A DNA stretch of 43,958 bases from an uncultured bacterium (lineage in GTDB: Bacteria; Cyanobacteriota; Vampirovibrionia; Gastranaerophilales; Gastranaerophilaceae): contig CATXCB010000016.1 in assembly GCA_958366705.1 (NCBI GenBank), positions 1 to 43,958 on the forward strand, given 5' to 3'. Within the stretch, counting starts at the first letter, position 1, and each line of letters starts with the position of its first letter. Positions 8,742-17,764 of this stretch are shown here, piece after piece. The position numbers and the translations under genes are program-made. The notes beneath the pieces were generated by a model. That model ran no database searches, was not told the origin of the DNA, and worked only from the letters and a program-made list of their open reading frames with translations.

Positions 8742-10094
8742 ATGGAAAATGAAAATTTTAAAAAATATATTAGTCCTACAATATTAAGTTTACTTGCAAT
8801 AAGCACCGTACTTAGTTTTACATTTATACCAAGTTTAATTGTAAACATTGGTCTTATTCTTACTTTTATAGCAGTAATGTTGTTCCTTGTAAAAAACAAA
8901 ACTGCAAGAATATTAATTCTGGTTTTACTTGGAGTAATGGTAACTATTGACCTTGCATATGTATATTATGAAGCTAATTTCAATCAATATGCACTGCCAA
9001 GTTTTTGTTCCGTAAGTGACTTTGTCGACTGTGATGGTGTTGCAAGAACTACAGAATCTCAATTCTTAGGAGTACCTCTTGCATACTGGGGCTTGTTTTT
9101 ATATTCATTCATAATAATGCTATTAGGGGTGGATAAATTAAAAAAATTCCCATTCTTAAAGTTCTTAGAAGTATTTAAAAATAAATTCCATTATATAGCC
9201 TCACTTGGAATAATATCATTTACAATTTCAATGATATTACTATGTGTAAGTTTATTCGGAATACACAAACTATGTGTTATGTGTGTTTTAACATATGTCA
9301 TTAATTTATTAATTGGGATTGTTGCAGCACAAGGTGTTGAAGGTCATTTTATCGGGGCAATTAAACAAAGCTGGATAGATTTTACAGAAGCCTTAAAACC
9401 GTTACCTTACAGAATAGCATTTGTTATTGTAATGCTTTGCGCCTGCGGCTTTTTAGGCTGGACATATACAAGTGCAAAATTCTCTCCTGCACTAAAATTT
9501 GCAAGAGAATACGGAGAATTTACCAATGCAAAATCAATGGATTACAAAACATTCGGAAATGTTTTAGGTTCTGAAGCAAAAGATGCTGTTGTACTAAAAA
9601 TATATTCCGATTATAAGTGCCCAATGTGCTATGCCTGCAACAATATGTTAAATAAAATTGCCTCAGAATTTAAAAATTTACGTATTGAAGCTCACAGTAT
9701 GCCTTTAGATACAGCATGCAACAAATATTTAAAACAAGAATTCCACCACGGCTCGTGTATCATGGCTCAATATGCCGAAGCAGCAGCAAAACAGGGTAAA
9801 TTCTGGGAAGTTAATAACTTATTCTTTGATAAAAAACCATCAACAGAGCAGGAAGTTCTGGATGTTTTAAAAGCTTCCGGATTTAAACTTGATATGGACA
9901 AAATAAAAAAAGATGCCCACAGTGAAGAAGTACTAAAACAAATTCAGGATGATATAGATTATGCAGTAGCAAACAAACAAATCGGTACACCTGCACTAAA
10001 ACTCGGAAATGAATTTGAAATGGGTGTTAAAGGTTATCATGAACTTAAAAAATGGGTCATTAAACATGGAGCAGAACCAAAAGGATTATTCTAA
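8742..10094 (+). CDS. VKOR-thioredoxin (DsbA-like) fusion, disulfide-forming
   Basis: A 450-residue membrane protein. Residues 1-240 form a vitamin K epoxide reductase domain with about five or six membrane helices, loop cysteines Cys89 and Cys97, and the quinone-side pair Cys178-Val-Met-Cys181. A DsbA-like thioredoxin domain follows (about 255-450) with active site Cys293-Pro-Met-Cys296 and a cis-proline region GTPALKLG. Together these oxidise exported proteins and pass electrons to a quinone. The order VKOR then Trx is the one typical of cyanobacteria. GGGAG lies about ten bases before the ATG. Its end overlaps queH by 26 bases, which suggests co-expression rather than shared function. Confidence 0.92.
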   Translation: MENENFKKYISPTILSLLAISTVLSFTFIPSLIVNIGLILTFIAVMLFLVKNKTARILILVLLGVMVTIDLAYVYYEANFNQYALPSFCSVSDFVDCDGVARTTESQFLGVPLAYWGLFLYSFIIMLLGVDKLKKFPFLKFLEVFKNKFHYIASLGIISFTISMILLCVSLFGIHKLCVMCVLTYVINLLIGIVAAQGVEGHFIGAIKQSWIDFTEALKPLPYRIAFVIVMLCACGFLGWTYTSAKFSPALKFAREYGEFTNAKSMDYKTFGNVLGSEAKDAVVLKIYSDYKCPMCYACNNMLNKIASEFKNLRIEAHSMPLDTACNKYLKQEFHHGSCIMAQYAEAAAKQGKFWEVNNLFFDKKPSTEQEVLDVLKASGFKLDMDKIKKDAHSEEVLKQIQDDIDYAVANKQIGTPALKLGNEFEMGVKGYHELKKWVIKHGAEPKGLF

Positions 10095-10629
10095 AAAAAT
10101 ATTACTGCACGCATGTTGTGCAATATGTTCAGGGTATCCCATATCTTTATTACAAGATATGGGATATTCCGTCATAGTGTACTTTTATAATCCGAATATT
10201 TTCCCGCAGGAAGAATATCAAAAGCGGCTGGAAGCTCAAAAACAATTATGCAGCCACTTTGGTTGCGAACTCATTGAGGGAAAATACGAACCGGATAGAT
10301 ATTATAATTTTGTTCAAGGTCTGGAACAGGAGCCGGAAAAAGGCAAAAGATGCGACAAATGCTTTGAACTTCGACTTTCTGAGGCTGCGAAAAAAGCAAA
10401 AACATTAGGAATTAAAGAATTTACAACATCAATGGTGATAAGTCCTCATAAAAATTATGAAAAATTAACAGCTATCGGAGAAAAAATTGCACGGCAAGAA
10501 AATTTAATTTACCTTTCAACAAATTTCAGAAAACATGATGGATTTCTAAAAACAAATCAGATTGCAAAATCTTTAAATTTATACAGACAAAATTACTGCG
10601 GCTGTAAATTTGCAATGAGAAATTTATAA
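10069..10629 (+). CDS. queH: Epoxyqueuosine reductase QueH (DUF208)
   Basis: A 186-residue enzyme that performs the last step of queuosine synthesis, reducing epoxyqueuosine in tRNA, in organisms without the cobalamin enzyme QueG. QueH hallmarks are present: HACCAIC with Cys17-Cys18 near the N-terminus, CDKCFELRL with Cys96 and Cys99, the SMVISPHKN stretch, and the C-terminal YCGC at Cys177/179; these cysteines bind an iron-sulfur cluster and a second metal in the family. I take the ATG at 10069, inside the preceding gene. Reading further upstream in this frame gives only the out-of-frame shadow of VKOR. No other queuosine gene is in the window. Confidence 0.92.
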   Translation, partial: EQNQKDYSKKILLHACCAICSGYPISLLQDMGYSVIVYFYNPNIFPQEEYQKRLEAQKQLCSHFGCELIEGKYEPDRYYNFVQGLEQEPEKGKRCDKCFELRLSEAAKKAKTLGIKEFTTSMVISPHKNYEKLTAIGEKIARQENLIYLSTNFRKHDGFLKTNQIAKSLNLYRQNYCGCKFAMRNL

Positions 10630-10729
10630 TCTCATACATTTGGATTATGACGTATAATATTTAATATCATATAATAACCTTGAAGCAGAAGATATTTTTA
10701 ATAAAAGGAATTCTAAAGAGGATAAAATA

Positions 10730-12043
10730 ATGAAGAAGAAAATCGGGTTATTATTAGCAGCAGTAATGGTATTGAATACAGTATCATCAATGGCTTTTGG
10801 ATTTACAAATCCATTGAAAAATTACAACTTATATGATGATACCCATCCTACAAACAGCAGCTCAGATAACAGTTCAACTGAAAGAGGAATGGAAGAATTC
10901 TACTCTAATTCTATGAGCGCTTCTTCATCCAATTCTTCAAATACCTCATCTTATAATGATTCTTCTTTTGCAGTTCCGAATTCAACAGAAACGCAAACGC
11001 CGCAAAGAAGAAATGAAGTGTTAAGAGAATCTTCAAGAGATATATTCTCTGATGGTACTACTCCATGGTTAGAAGGTCCTTCTTTTTATGAAAATCCAAC
11101 GTTTGAAAGTATTAAAGAAAAATACAAACAAAGTAACTTTGCAGGCTGCTTACAAGAATGTATTTCATATGTAAGACAAAATCCTAATGATACTCTTGGA
11201 TTCTATTATCTTGCTATGTGCTACGCTAAAGTAAGCGATAAAGAAAATGCTATATCCGCTTATGAAAAAGTAATTGCGTTAAATGATAATCCTATGATTG
11301 TAAAATATGCAACAAATGGTAGAAATTGTGTTATGGACAGCAATGCAAAGAACTGCTATCAAAATGTTAACGAACCAGAATTACTATACCCTTATGCAAA
11401 TGCAAATATGGGAACAAACTTAACTCCTGTAGATCCGCAAACATTGATTAACAGAAATCTTGTTGAATTACAAAATAAATTATCTCCAAAACCTAAAGAA
11501 GATGAACAAAATCAAAATAACAACAACAATGAAAAAGACAAAGATAAAAATAAAATTGTTCTGCCATTCGGTCAGCAAGATGAAAAACTTGATAAATTTA
11601 TCAATGCGCCTTATGGAAACGGATTATCTCCTGATTTGAACAAACAATACAAACAGATTCAGTTGAAAAAGATTCAACAAAATATCAATAATGAAAAGAA
11701 AGATTCTGATGATGACACACAAAATTTAGAAAATATTCAAAATTTTGATGATCATAAAACAGATTCTGAAACAATAAAATTGGCATACAACACTCCATCA
11801 AATGATATGGAAAGTTTCTTAAAAGATCCGCAATACCAGCAGGCACAAAGAGAGATGGATGAATTAAGAATGCTTCTTGGAAGTGATAGTCAAAAAAATT
11901 CAAATGATGATTTAATGAATCTTGTTCCATATATTTCTGATAAAGACAAAAATATGTCTCCTGAAATGATTGAAGCAATGATGGTAAAATCAATGATGCC
12001 TGATTTTACATTTGTGAATAATGACAGCAAAAATCTTTTATAG
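10730..12043 (+). CDS. Exported TPR-containing protein of unknown function
   Basis: A 437-residue protein with a clear signal peptide (MKKKIGLLLAAVMVLNTVSS, hydrophobic core to about residue 24). A Ser/Asn/Thr-rich low-complexity segment runs from 40 to 100. Residues about 120-185 look like one or two tetratricopeptide repeats (CLQECISYVRQNPNDTLGFYYLAMCY, then AISAYEKVIALND). The rest is Gln/Asn/Lys/Asp-rich and probably unstructured, with a short helical end. It was not matched to a named family. GAGG lies eight bases before the ATG. The next gene, also TPR-like, starts 12 bases after the stop, so they may work together in the envelope. Confidence 0.7.
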   Translation: MKKKIGLLLAAVMVLNTVSSMAFGFTNPLKNYNLYDDTHPTNSSSDNSSTERGMEEFYSNSMSASSSNSSNTSSYNDSSFAVPNSTETQTPQRRNEVLRESSRDIFSDGTTPWLEGPSFYENPTFESIKEKYKQSNFAGCLQECISYVRQNPNDTLGFYYLAMCYAKVSDKENAISAYEKVIALNDNPMIVKYATNGRNCVMDSNAKNCYQNVNEPELLYPYANANMGTNLTPVDPQTLINRNLVELQNKLSPKPKEDEQNQNNNNNEKDKDKNKIVLPFGQQDEKLDKFINAPYGNGLSPDLNKQYKQIQLKKIQQNINNEKKDSDDDTQNLENIQNFDDHKTDSETIKLAYNTPSNDMESFLKDPQYQQAQREMDELRMLLGSDSQKNSNDDLMNLVPYISDKDKNMSPEMIEAMMVKSMMPDFTFVNNDSKNLL

Positions 12044-12055
12044 TAGTAAAACTCT

Positions 12056-12664
12056 ATGACAGCTGATTATGAACAGGTAAAAAATGAATTTTTATCAGGG
12101 AAAATAGAAAACTGCGAAACTTTTTTTGAAAAAAATAAATATTTTGTCGAAGCAGGATACTGTAATATTATTTCAGATAACCTTGCAAGGGCAAAATATT
12201 TGTTTGAACAGACAGCAGAGTCCGATACACGTGCAAAATGGGGATTGTTCTTAATAAGTCTGCTTACAGATCAAATTAATATATTTCCCACATATTTTGA
12301 AATAAGAAATTTTTTGGAAATAGATTTAAATATTTTTATTCAATATTACAAAGCTGACTATGTCGAAAAAATCATCAAATATTCAGACTTTATGGCATAT
12401 TACAACCCTGAATGCTACAAATTTATAGGCAGAACTTTCTGGGCAAATAACCTCATGCCAGCAGCAATGTTTTTTTTAAGAAAAGCAAAAGACAAATTGT
12501 ATAACGATCCGGAACTTCATTATCTTCTGGGCTATATTTATTATTACACTGAAAACAATACAGAAAAAGCACAAAAAGCTCTTAATACTTGCCTGAATAT
12601 ACTCCCGGACTACTATCCTGCAAAAAATTTATTACAAATAATTGAAAATAATAACAGATTATAA
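12056..12664 (+). CDS. TPR-like cytosolic protein
   Basis: A 202-residue protein without signal peptide or membrane helix. It is built of helix pairs; the C-terminal 60 residues fit TPR units best (AAMFFLRKAKDKLYNDPELHYLLGYIYYY, then KAQKALNTCLNILPDYYPAKNLLQII). Aromatic residues are frequent. There is no catalytic motif. It follows the exported TPR protein by 12 bases with only a weak ribosome site, consistent with translation from the upstream message. Function unknown; protein-protein interaction is the likely role. Confidence 0.65.
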   Translation: MTADYEQVKNEFLSGKIENCETFFEKNKYFVEAGYCNIISDNLARAKYLFEQTAESDTRAKWGLFLISLLTDQINIFPTYFEIRNFLEIDLNIFIQYYKADYVEKIIKYSDFMAYYNPECYKFIGRTFWANNLMPAAMFFLRKAKDKLYNDPELHYLLGYIYYYTENNTEKAQKALNTCLNILPDYYPAKNLLQIIENNNRL

Positions 12665-12674
12665 AGCGAAGCTT

Positions 12675-12707
12675 TTGTAAAATAAATTTTCATGCTAGTA
12701 TGATTTT
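12675..12707 (+). promoter_or_regulatory. Leaderless-type promoter of der
   Basis: An extended -10, TGCTAGTAT (hexamer TAGTAT at 12696-12701), is followed by six bases and then the ATG of der. A TTGTAA at 12675-12680 is a plausible -35 with 15-base spacing. No Shine-Dalgarno is present. Confidence 0.55.
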
Positions 12708-14036
12708 ATGAAAAGAAAACCGATAGTAGCAATAGTAGGAAGACCAAATGTAGGTAAATCAACCTTTGTTAATCGTCTTATGGGCGCCAGACATTCAATT
12801 GTAGATGATTTACCTGGAGTTACACGCGACAGAATATATTTTGATGTCGAATGGCAGAATAAAGGTTTTACCGTTATTGATACAGGAGGTATTATTCCGG
12901 GTGACGAAGATGATATTATGGTCTCAATATTCGATCAAGCAAAACTGGCCTGCGAAGAAGCCGATAAAATTATTTTTATTGTAGACGGAAAAGATGGAAT
13001 TAATCCTATAGATTATGACATTGCAAATGTTTTAAGACAATCCGAAAAACAGATATTTTTAGCAGTAAACAAGTGTGACAATCCCGAATCATTAATGATG
13101 ACAAGTGATTTTTATGCACTGGCACTTGGTGAGCCGATTGGGATTTCAGCACTTCACGGCTCAGGCGGCGTTGGGGATTTACTTGACATTGTTACTGAAG
13201 ATTTTGAAATATCTGAAGAGGAAGAAAAAGATAGCAGAATAAAAATTGCAATAGTTGGAAGACCTAATGCCGGCAAATCTTCTATTGTAAATGCTTTGTT
13301 AAATACAGACAGAGTAATAGTTTCAGATGTTTCAGGAACAACCCGAGACAGTATAGACAGTTATGTAAAATATCAAGATGAAGAATTTATTATTGTAGAT
13401 ACTGCAGGTATCAGAAAAAAATCAAAAGTAGATTACGGCGTTGAAAAATTTGCAGTAGACAGAGCAATCCGTTCAATTAGAGATTGTGATGTTGCCCTGC
13501 TGGTAATAGACGCAAAAGAAGGTATCTCTGATCAGGACAAAAAGATTTCCTCTATTATTACAGAAGCCGGCAAAGGTATTATTGTTGCAATCAACAAATG
13601 GGATTTAATTGAAGATAAGAAAGCTAACACAATAAATAAATTTGAAAAAGAATTATCACAGGATATTCCATTTTTAAGTTATGCACCAAAAATCTTTATA
13701 AGTGCAGTAACAAAACAGAGACTGGGGCAAATTTTTGACGAATCGCTCAAAGTTTATGCCCAATGTACAAAACGTATATCCACAGGATTGTTAAATAAAG
13801 TTATAAATGAAGCATATGCATTAAATCCGCCAACAAGCTTCAAAGGCAAAAGATTAAAAATTTATTACATAACACAGGCTTCAATCCAGCCTCCAACATT
13901 TGTACTTTTTGTGAACAGTGAAGAACTTTTGAAAGACAGTTACAAAAGATATTTAGAAAATAAATTACGTGAAGCATTCGGATTCTTTGGAACTCCGATA
14001 AGAATTTCTGTTCGAGAACGCAAAGATAAAAAATAA
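12708..14036 (+). CDS. der: Ribosome-assembly GTPase Der (EngA)
   Basis: A 442-residue double GTPase needed for 50S ribosomal subunit assembly. Two G domains in tandem are evident: G1 motifs GRPNVGKST (about residue 10) and GRPNAGKSS (about 183), G3 motifs DTGG and DTAG, and G4 motifs NKCD and NKWD. The C-terminal KH-like domain runs from about 350 (LNKVINEAYALNPPT ... GTPIRISVRERK). Length and order match the family. Its start has the -10-box-to-ATG spacing of a leaderless message. It ends five bases from the convergent WYL regulator. Confidence 0.97.
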   Translation: MKRKPIVAIVGRPNVGKSTFVNRLMGARHSIVDDLPGVTRDRIYFDVEWQNKGFTVIDTGGIIPGDEDDIMVSIFDQAKLACEEADKIIFIVDGKDGINPIDYDIANVLRQSEKQIFLAVNKCDNPESLMMTSDFYALALGEPIGISALHGSGGVGDLLDIVTEDFEISEEEEKDSRIKIAIVGRPNAGKSSIVNALLNTDRVIVSDVSGTTRDSIDSYVKYQDEEFIIVDTAGIRKKSKVDYGVEKFAVDRAIRSIRDCDVALLVIDAKEGISDQDKKISSIITEAGKGIIVAINKWDLIEDKKANTINKFEKELSQDIPFLSYAPKIFISAVTKQRLGQIFDESLKVYAQCTKRISTGLLNKVINEAYALNPPTSFKGKRLKIYYITQASIQPPTFVLFVNSEELLKDSYKRYLENKLREAFGFFGTPIRISVRERKDKK

Positions 14037-14041
14037 ATCTA

Positions 14042-14965
14042 TTACCTTTCGTAATTCATTAATGTCTCGTTAATTTTATTTATCATTTTATCTCTTAGAG
14101 GCTTCGGTGAAATAATTTCACAACTGTATGAATACCTCATTAATCTATTTAATAATTTATCAAAAGGTTCATTTTTATTAATAACAACAAGATTGCCATC
14201 TTCATCATAACCGTCAGAATACTCATTTTCTTTTATCTTATAAGTTTTTGCCAGCCTGTTTTTAAGCTTGTACACAACAGTTGTTGTAAGCTCTGTAGGA
14301 TTTGCAATTTGGGGGAGTTTTGCAATTGATAAAATATTTGATAACTGAATTTCTATATTTTCTCTTTTATTATAATCATAAACTCTAAAATATACATTTT
14401 TAGTATCATACACAATTTCTTTCGGAGAACACTTACATCTTTCCTCTTTGTTATTCTTCAAAAATAAAATATCTATGCTAAAATTTTCTTTACAAATTTG
14501 CTCGCACTGCTCTATTTGCTCTCTTAAATTTGTATAATAAAATGAAAAATCATAATTTTGATTCAAATAATTCAACTTATTTTTATCATAATTATCCATT
14601 CTCAGTAAAAGACTTTGTAAAAAATCATTTATATCTTTTGTAATTTGTTCATCCGGAAAAGTTTTAACTGATTTAATTAAAATACTAATAGATTTTAAAT
14701 CATCAAGAGTATAATTCATAGAATACAAACTACTCTGAAGCTTATATTTATTTTTGACTTTTTTTAATTTTATACCAAAAACTTTTAAGGCATTCATATA
14801 TTTATTCAAAACAACTTGAATATTATTTGTAGACTGCTCATTCAAATCATCTTTAAAAATCTCAACAACACTGTTATAATCAGCCTTATCTTCATACAAA
14901 AGATTTAGCAGCCGAAAAATTTTCAAACAGCCATCATTTAATTTTAAACTAGTTTTCTTTTTCAA
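14042..14965 (-). CDS. WYL-type transcriptional regulator, second of a tandem pair
   Basis: A 307-residue protein resembling HTH-WYL regulators. The N-terminal 70 residues could form a DeoR-like helix-turn-helix (LNDGCLKIFRLLNLLYEDKA...). The C-terminal half carries the beta-rich WYL-like region (CSPKEIVYDTKNVYFRVYDYN, then IQLSNILSIAKLP), followed by the WCX-like tail (NEPFDKLLNRLMRYSYSCEIISPKPLRDKMI). The exact WYL triplet is not conserved. Its start overlaps the stop of the upstream paralogue by 17 bases. Such domains are thought to bind nucleotides or other ligands; the target genes are unknown. Confidence 0.65.
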   Translation of the reverse strand: MKKKTSLKLNDGCLKIFRLLNLLYEDKADYNSVVEIFKDDLNEQSTNNIQVVLNKYMNALKVFGIKLKKVKNKYKLQSSLYSMNYTLDDLKSISILIKSVKTFPDEQITKDINDFLQSLLLRMDNYDKNKLNYLNQNYDFSFYYTNLREQIEQCEQICKENFSIDILFLKNNKEERCKCSPKEIVYDTKNVYFRVYDYNKRENIEIQLSNILSIAKLPQIANPTELTTTVVYKLKNRLAKTYKIKENEYSDGYDEDGNLVVINKNEPFDKLLNRLMRYSYSCEIISPKPLRDKMINKINETLMNYER

Positions 14966-15896
14966 AATAATTCTCTTTCATTTGTTTTAAACAAGTTACA
15001 ATATCATTTCTGAAGCTCTCAGGAGATACAACAGTACATTTATTTGCATGGTACATAATTCTTTGCATTATATCGAATTTATTTCGCGAAATAATTTCTA
15101 CAACTATTTTATTATCATAAGTCTCAATAATTTTTTCACAATCCAAAAGATCAATGTTCTCATTATTACCCTTTGAAAATTCATATCTTACAGTAATTTC
15201 AGGTGCTTTCAACTTTGATTCGTGAATATTTACACTCGAAATTTTTAATATTCCGGCAACAAGAAAACTTGAATAATTATTATATTCAGAATTCACCCCA
15301 TATACGTATAATTTACCATTATTAATTGACAATTTATCTACAATAATGTCTATATATTTTTTCCCTGAATTCAAAGAATTATATAAAATAGTTATTTCAG
15401 TATTATTTTGTGCATAGATAATCAAATCTTTAATAATCTCCGGATTGATATTATTAAGAGGAGAAATATTTTTTAATTTATTTTTCAAATCTTCATTTGT
15501 AATATAATTTGCAAAATTTTCAAAAAATTTTTGCAAAGAAATTAAATCAGAAATATCAATAGATTTAAAAATAGCTTTATAAATTTTTAAAATACTTTTT
15601 GCCTGCGGTTCTGTAATTTTCAATTCAAAAGGGTGTGAATCTATTGAATAGCGTGTAATTCGGTTTTTAGTAGTTTTTGTAATATTACATCCTATTTCTC
15701 GTAAAGAATTAAAGTAAATCCTAAGCGTATCAATAGAAACAGACTCATGCAAATACTCATGATTAATTAAAAAATCCCTGATTTCTGCATAAGATTTCGG
15801 TCCCTCCAACAGGAGTGAAAATATGAGTATAGACTTAAATCCGGTAAAAGACATTAAATTATATGTAATGGTATTTGTTTTCATAAATTCTTTCAT
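14949..15896 (-). CDS. WYL-type transcriptional regulator, first of a tandem pair
   Basis: A 315-residue relative of the next gene, with the same layout: an N-terminal winged helix (about 12-75, SILIFSLLLEGPKSYAEI ... SIDTLRIYFNSLREIG), a helical linker, a WYL-like beta domain (DKLSINNGKLYVYGVNS, about 188-225) and a tail close in pattern to its neighbour (IMQRIMYHANKCTVVSPESFR). The shared C-terminal motif (hydrophobic-xx-Cys-x-hydrophobic-hydrophobic-SP-x-x-hydrophobic-R) supports paralogy. The start is at 15896 or the in-frame ATG at 15884; neither has a strong ribosome site. It faces away from the possible RNA gene to its right. Confidence 0.65.
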   Translation of the reverse strand: MKEFMKTNTITYNLMSFTGFKSILIFSLLLEGPKSYAEIRDFLINHEYLHESVSIDTLRIYFNSLREIGCNITKTTKNRITRYSIDSHPFELKITEPQAKSILKIYKAIFKSIDISDLISLQKFFENFANYITNEDLKNKLKNISPLNNINPEIIKDLIIYAQNNTEITILYNSLNSGKKYIDIIVDKLSINNGKLYVYGVNSEYNNYSSFLVAGILKISSVNIHESKLKAPEITVRYEFSKGNNENIDLLDCEKIIETYDNKIVVEIISRNKFDIMQRIMYHANKCTVVSPESFRNDIVTCLKQMKENYFEKEN

Positions 15897-16159
15897 ACTC
15901 TTAATTCCATATTCTTAAAATCCACTCTATCACAAACTTTCAGAAATTCTACCACCCGCACATAAACATGCCTGCAACTATCAATAGTAATTTTTAATTG
16001 TCAAATAAAATTTGCTAAAATTTTTACATGATTTCATTAAAATATCTTCATTAAGATTTAATAACACGAATTTTATCTTACGTATTCAAGGGGCATGGTC
16101 AAATGTAAAATTTTAATAATAATTTTTTACTTGTAATATCCAAGAATTAGGTCTAAAGT

Positions 16160-16507
16160 AATAGGTATAGAAAGAAAGCCGAATTAAAATCATAAGGCTG
16201 CCAGACAGGATGGAAGGAAAAATTAAATAAGTTACAAAAATTGTAACAACCAGGTTAAGAACAGATTGGACAGTAGAAGAAACAGAGGTGATGGCGAAGT
16301 AGTCCAGAAGGGAAAAAGAGATTATTGAGGTTCAGTTTATAGACTGTGAGATTAGGGATATTTTTTAGTTTACATCATATATTGGGATTAAAAATTTATT
16401 TATATATCTAGTTTATTTGGGGGTTAAAGCAAAAGCTTTAAGAGAGAGTATGGATAGTTGTAAACTTTTTAAATAGCTTGTACTTGAATAAGTGCAGGCT
16501 TTTTTAT
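16160..16507 (+). ncRNA. Possible structured RNA gene upstream of anmK
   Basis: The 620 bases between the WYL regulators and anmK have no open reading frame of note. From about 16160 the plus strand becomes purine-rich and contains several self-complementary elements: GTTACA/TGTAAC at about 16230-16246, TGGAC/GTCCA bracketing 16267-16304, CAGT/ACTG near 16332, and TTAAAGC/GCTTTAA at 16424-16441. It ends in a strong terminator at 16476-16505, so something is transcribed rightward through here that is not anmK. The left boundary is a guess. I could not match it to RNase P RNA, tmRNA, 6S RNA, SRP RNA or a riboswitch class by eye. The stretch 15897-16150 is plain AT-rich sequence. Confidence 0.45.
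16476..16505 (+). terminator. Intrinsic terminator immediately before anmK
   Basis: GCTTGTACTT pairs over ten positions with AAGTGCAGGC (two G-U pairs) around a GAAT loop and is followed by TTTTTT. It ends two bases before the anmK -10 box, so it must close an upstream rightward transcript and insulate anmK. Confidence 0.8.
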
Positions 16508-16518
16508 ATGATAAAAAT
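16507..16518 (+). promoter_or_regulatory. Leaderless-type -10 box of anmK
   Basis: TATGAT at 16507-16512, six bases, then ATG at 16519. It directly abuts the T-run of the preceding terminator. There is no Shine-Dalgarno before the ATG. Confidence 0.6.
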
Positions 16519-17649
16519 ATGGAAGAGCTAGAAATAAAAAGAGTTATAGCACTAATGTCAGGAACATCCTGCGACAGCATAGATGCAGGATTATGCGAAG
16601 TTTTTCCTGACATGACAGTGAAACTAATACATGGAATAAATTATAAATATCCTGAACACATTCGTGCTAAAATTTTTCAAATATTTAGAGGTGAAACTTC
16701 AATAAAAGATATTTGCCAGATGAACTTTGCAATAGGAAAATGTTTTGCAAATGCTTGTAAAGTTATAATTGAAGAATTTGGAAAACCTGATTTTATATCA
16801 AGCCACGGACAAACAATTTATCATTACCCTTTTGATGAAAAAATTGATGAAATAAGTTTAAAAAGCACATTGCAGATTGGCGAAAGTTCAGTAATAGCAC
16901 AAGAAACAGGATGTATGACAATATCAAACTTCCGAGAATCAGATATTGCTCAAAACGGACAGGGAGCTCCTTTAGTTTGTTTTGCTGATGAAAAATGGTT
17001 TAAAAATAAAAAGAAAAATTTTGCTATTCAAAATATTGGCGGGATATCAAATGTAACAGTTGTATCTCAAGACTTTGACACTTTTGGCTTTGATACCGGT
17101 CTTGGTAACATTATGATTGATTACTGCATGAACAAATTTTTCTCAAAACAATATGATAAAGATGGTGAAATTGCAGCAGAAGGAATAATTTCAGATACCT
17201 GGTTAGAATGTTTATTGCAGGACGAATATTATTTTATAGACCCTCCAAAATCAACAGGCCGGGAATATTTCTCTCCAAAATATATTGAAAACGCCTTGAA
17301 GTTTGCACCGGAAGAACCAAAAGATATCATCGCAACAGTAACCGCATTAACTGCAAAAACTATTGCGGATTCGTATGAAAGATTTATCTACCCGAATGTT
17401 GGAATACACGAAGCAGTTATTTGCGGAGGCGGAGCATATAATAAAACCTTAATGAAATTTATAAGAAAATACCTTCCGTCATATATTGATTTAAAAACTT
17501 GCGAAGATTACGATATTTCAAATAATTTCAAAGAAGTAATGGCATTTGCACTTTTAGGATACTGCACATATTATGGAATCCCGAATAATCTTCCTTGCTG
17601 TACAGGTGCAAAAAAACGTGTTGTTATGGGTAAAATTATACAAGGATAA
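16519..17649 (+). CDS. anmK: Anhydro-N-acetylmuramic acid kinase
   Basis: A 376-residue cytosolic kinase of cell-wall recycling: it opens and phosphorylates 1,6-anhydro-MurNAc to MurNAc-6-phosphate. The family signatures are clear: ALMSGTSCDSIDAGL at the N-terminus, SSHGQTIYHYP-like segment near 90, the anion-binding QIGESSVIA, FDTGLGNIMIDY near 195, and ICGGGAYNKTLM near 302. Length is normal. The in-frame GTG at 16492 lies in the terminator hairpin, so I start at the ATG with the -10 box six bases upstream. It complements the two peptidoglycan hydrolases encoded at 3.9-6.8 kb. Confidence 0.95.
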   Translation: MEELEIKRVIALMSGTSCDSIDAGLCEVFPDMTVKLIHGINYKYPEHIRAKIFQIFRGETSIKDICQMNFAIGKCFANACKVIIEEFGKPDFISSHGQTIYHYPFDEKIDEISLKSTLQIGESSVIAQETGCMTISNFRESDIAQNGQGAPLVCFADEKWFKNKKKNFAIQNIGGISNVTVVSQDFDTFGFDTGLGNIMIDYCMNKFFSKQYDKDGEIAAEGIISDTWLECLLQDEYYFIDPPKSTGREYFSPKYIENALKFAPEEPKDIIATVTALTAKTIADSYERFIYPNVGIHEAVICGGGAYNKTLMKFIRKYLPSYIDLKTCEDYDISNNFKEVMAFALLGYCTYYGIPNNLPCCTGAKKRVVMGKIIQG

Positions 17650-17712
17650 AATTTACAAACAGCCCAAAGTTTTAAACATACACTGCTTGCAATATTTTAC
17701 ATATCAATTCTT

Positions 17713-17742
17713 TTGTAATAAAATAAAGACATAGATTACAAT
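17713..17742 (+). promoter_or_regulatory. pheT promoter
   Basis: TTGTAA (17713-17718) and TACAAT (17737-17742) with 18-base spacing. The leader of roughly 20 bases contains AAGAGG before the ATG at 17765. Confidence 0.6.
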
Positions 17743-17764
17743 TATATTAAGAGGAAAATAATAA

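Noticed and set aside
16150..16507. RNase P RNA or tmRNA before anmK
   Set aside because: The conserved RNase P core sequences and the tmRNA tRNA-like ends with CCA were not found by eye; the stretch is listed only as an unidentified RNA.
16492..16518. anmK start at the GTG at 16492
   Set aside because: That codon is inside the terminator hairpin of the upstream transcript; the ATG at 16519 has the -10 box at the spacing seen in other genes.
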